DNA of 64,000 nucleotides, from positions 1 to 64,000 of the forward strand of contig DASYDW010000024.1 of assembly GCA_036499395.1 (NCBI GenBank), in the 5' to 3' direction. Within the stretch, counting starts at the first letter, position 1. Every line of letters begins with the position of its first letter. Positions 63,938 to 64,000 of this stretch are shown here, in pieces. The position numbers were made by a program, and so were the translations under genes. Origin of the DNA: Pirellulales bacterium (GTDB lineage: Bacteria > Planctomycetota > Planctomycetia > Pirellulales > JACPPG01). Below the pieces are notes generated by a model, which had not been told where the DNA came from, did no database searches, and saw only the letters and a list, made by a program, of their open reading frames with translations.

Positions 63938-64000
63938 CTAGCTATCCAGATCCACATCCCCGCCGCGTGACTTGCACAGTTCCTTCAGAATCTGCATCCG
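63938..64000 (-). CDS. C-terminal end of a gene cut by the right edge
   Basis: The last 20 codons of a minus-strand frame, ending MQILKELCKSRGGDVDLDS and TAG. The charged ending looks coding, but too little is present to name the protein. It lies upstream of the cimA promoter in the same orientation. Confidence 0.4.
   Translation of the reverse strand, partial: RMQILKELCKSRGGDVDLDS

Overview
The window looks like chromosome from a GC-rich member of the Planctomycetes, probably Pirellulales-like. The signs are PEP-CTERM-tailed exported proteins, a dockerin-bearing glycoside hydrolase, a DUF1580-type small protein, TPR membrane glycosyltransferase-like proteins, and scattered metabolic genes with few long operons. 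The lineage is inferred from gene content only; no rRNA or other marker gene is present.

Layout. 1-9.1 kb is a surface-polysaccharide region: a cut-off probable glycosyltransferase, a methyltransferase, a GT2 glycosyltransferase, a sulfotransferase, the ABC exporter pair (Wzt-like ATPase and Wzm-like permease), and rfbC, rfbB and rfbA of dTDP-sugar synthesis. 9.1-16.8 kb holds a PAS-like protein, an NupG-type transporter with an EF-hand insert, fliW-csrA, an S9 peptidase, a DUF1569 protein and a NeuD-like acetyltransferase. 17.3-21.8 kb has a 2OG-Fe(II) oxygenase, an alpha/beta hydrolase, a class-III aminotransferase, tRNA-Lys and a stand-alone thioesterase. 21.9-35.2 kb holds two large membrane glycosyltransferase-like proteins, exported hydrolase, lectin and GH5 proteins, a UDP-galactopyranose-mutase-like flavoprotein, an MFS transporter and an aldose epimerase.

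35.5-46.2 kb is a 10.7-kb integrated element in the 3' end of tRNA-Val, bounded by a perfect 22-bp direct repeat. It carries two tyrosine recombinases, an excisionase-like protein, a DUF1580 protein, a divergent HTH/zinc-finger candidate repressor, a tape-measure protein, a prohead-protease/capsid fusion, zinc-finger proteins and a winged-helix replication-type protein. No terminase, portal or lysis gene is visible. The attachment core lies inside the first integrase gene. In the excised circle that gene would read in frame into a 63-codon tail now stranded at the other end, followed directly by the structural-gene operon, so integration would break both the protein and the operon.

46.3-64 kb holds an ALG10-like membrane protein, an aldehyde dehydrogenase, a PQQ-type sugar dehydrogenase, a ModE-like regulator beside a molybdopterin-binding-type protein, two PEP-CTERM proteins, a TPR membrane protein, an exported lipoprotein deaminase, valS and citramalate synthase (cimA). 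cimA is preceded by a promoter, a 40-codon leader peptide rich in Ile and Val codons, and a terminator with an alternative pairing partner at the leader stop codon. This is a textbook attenuator layout for branched-chain amino acid control. The two strongest observations are the integrase-splitting attachment site and the cimA attenuator.
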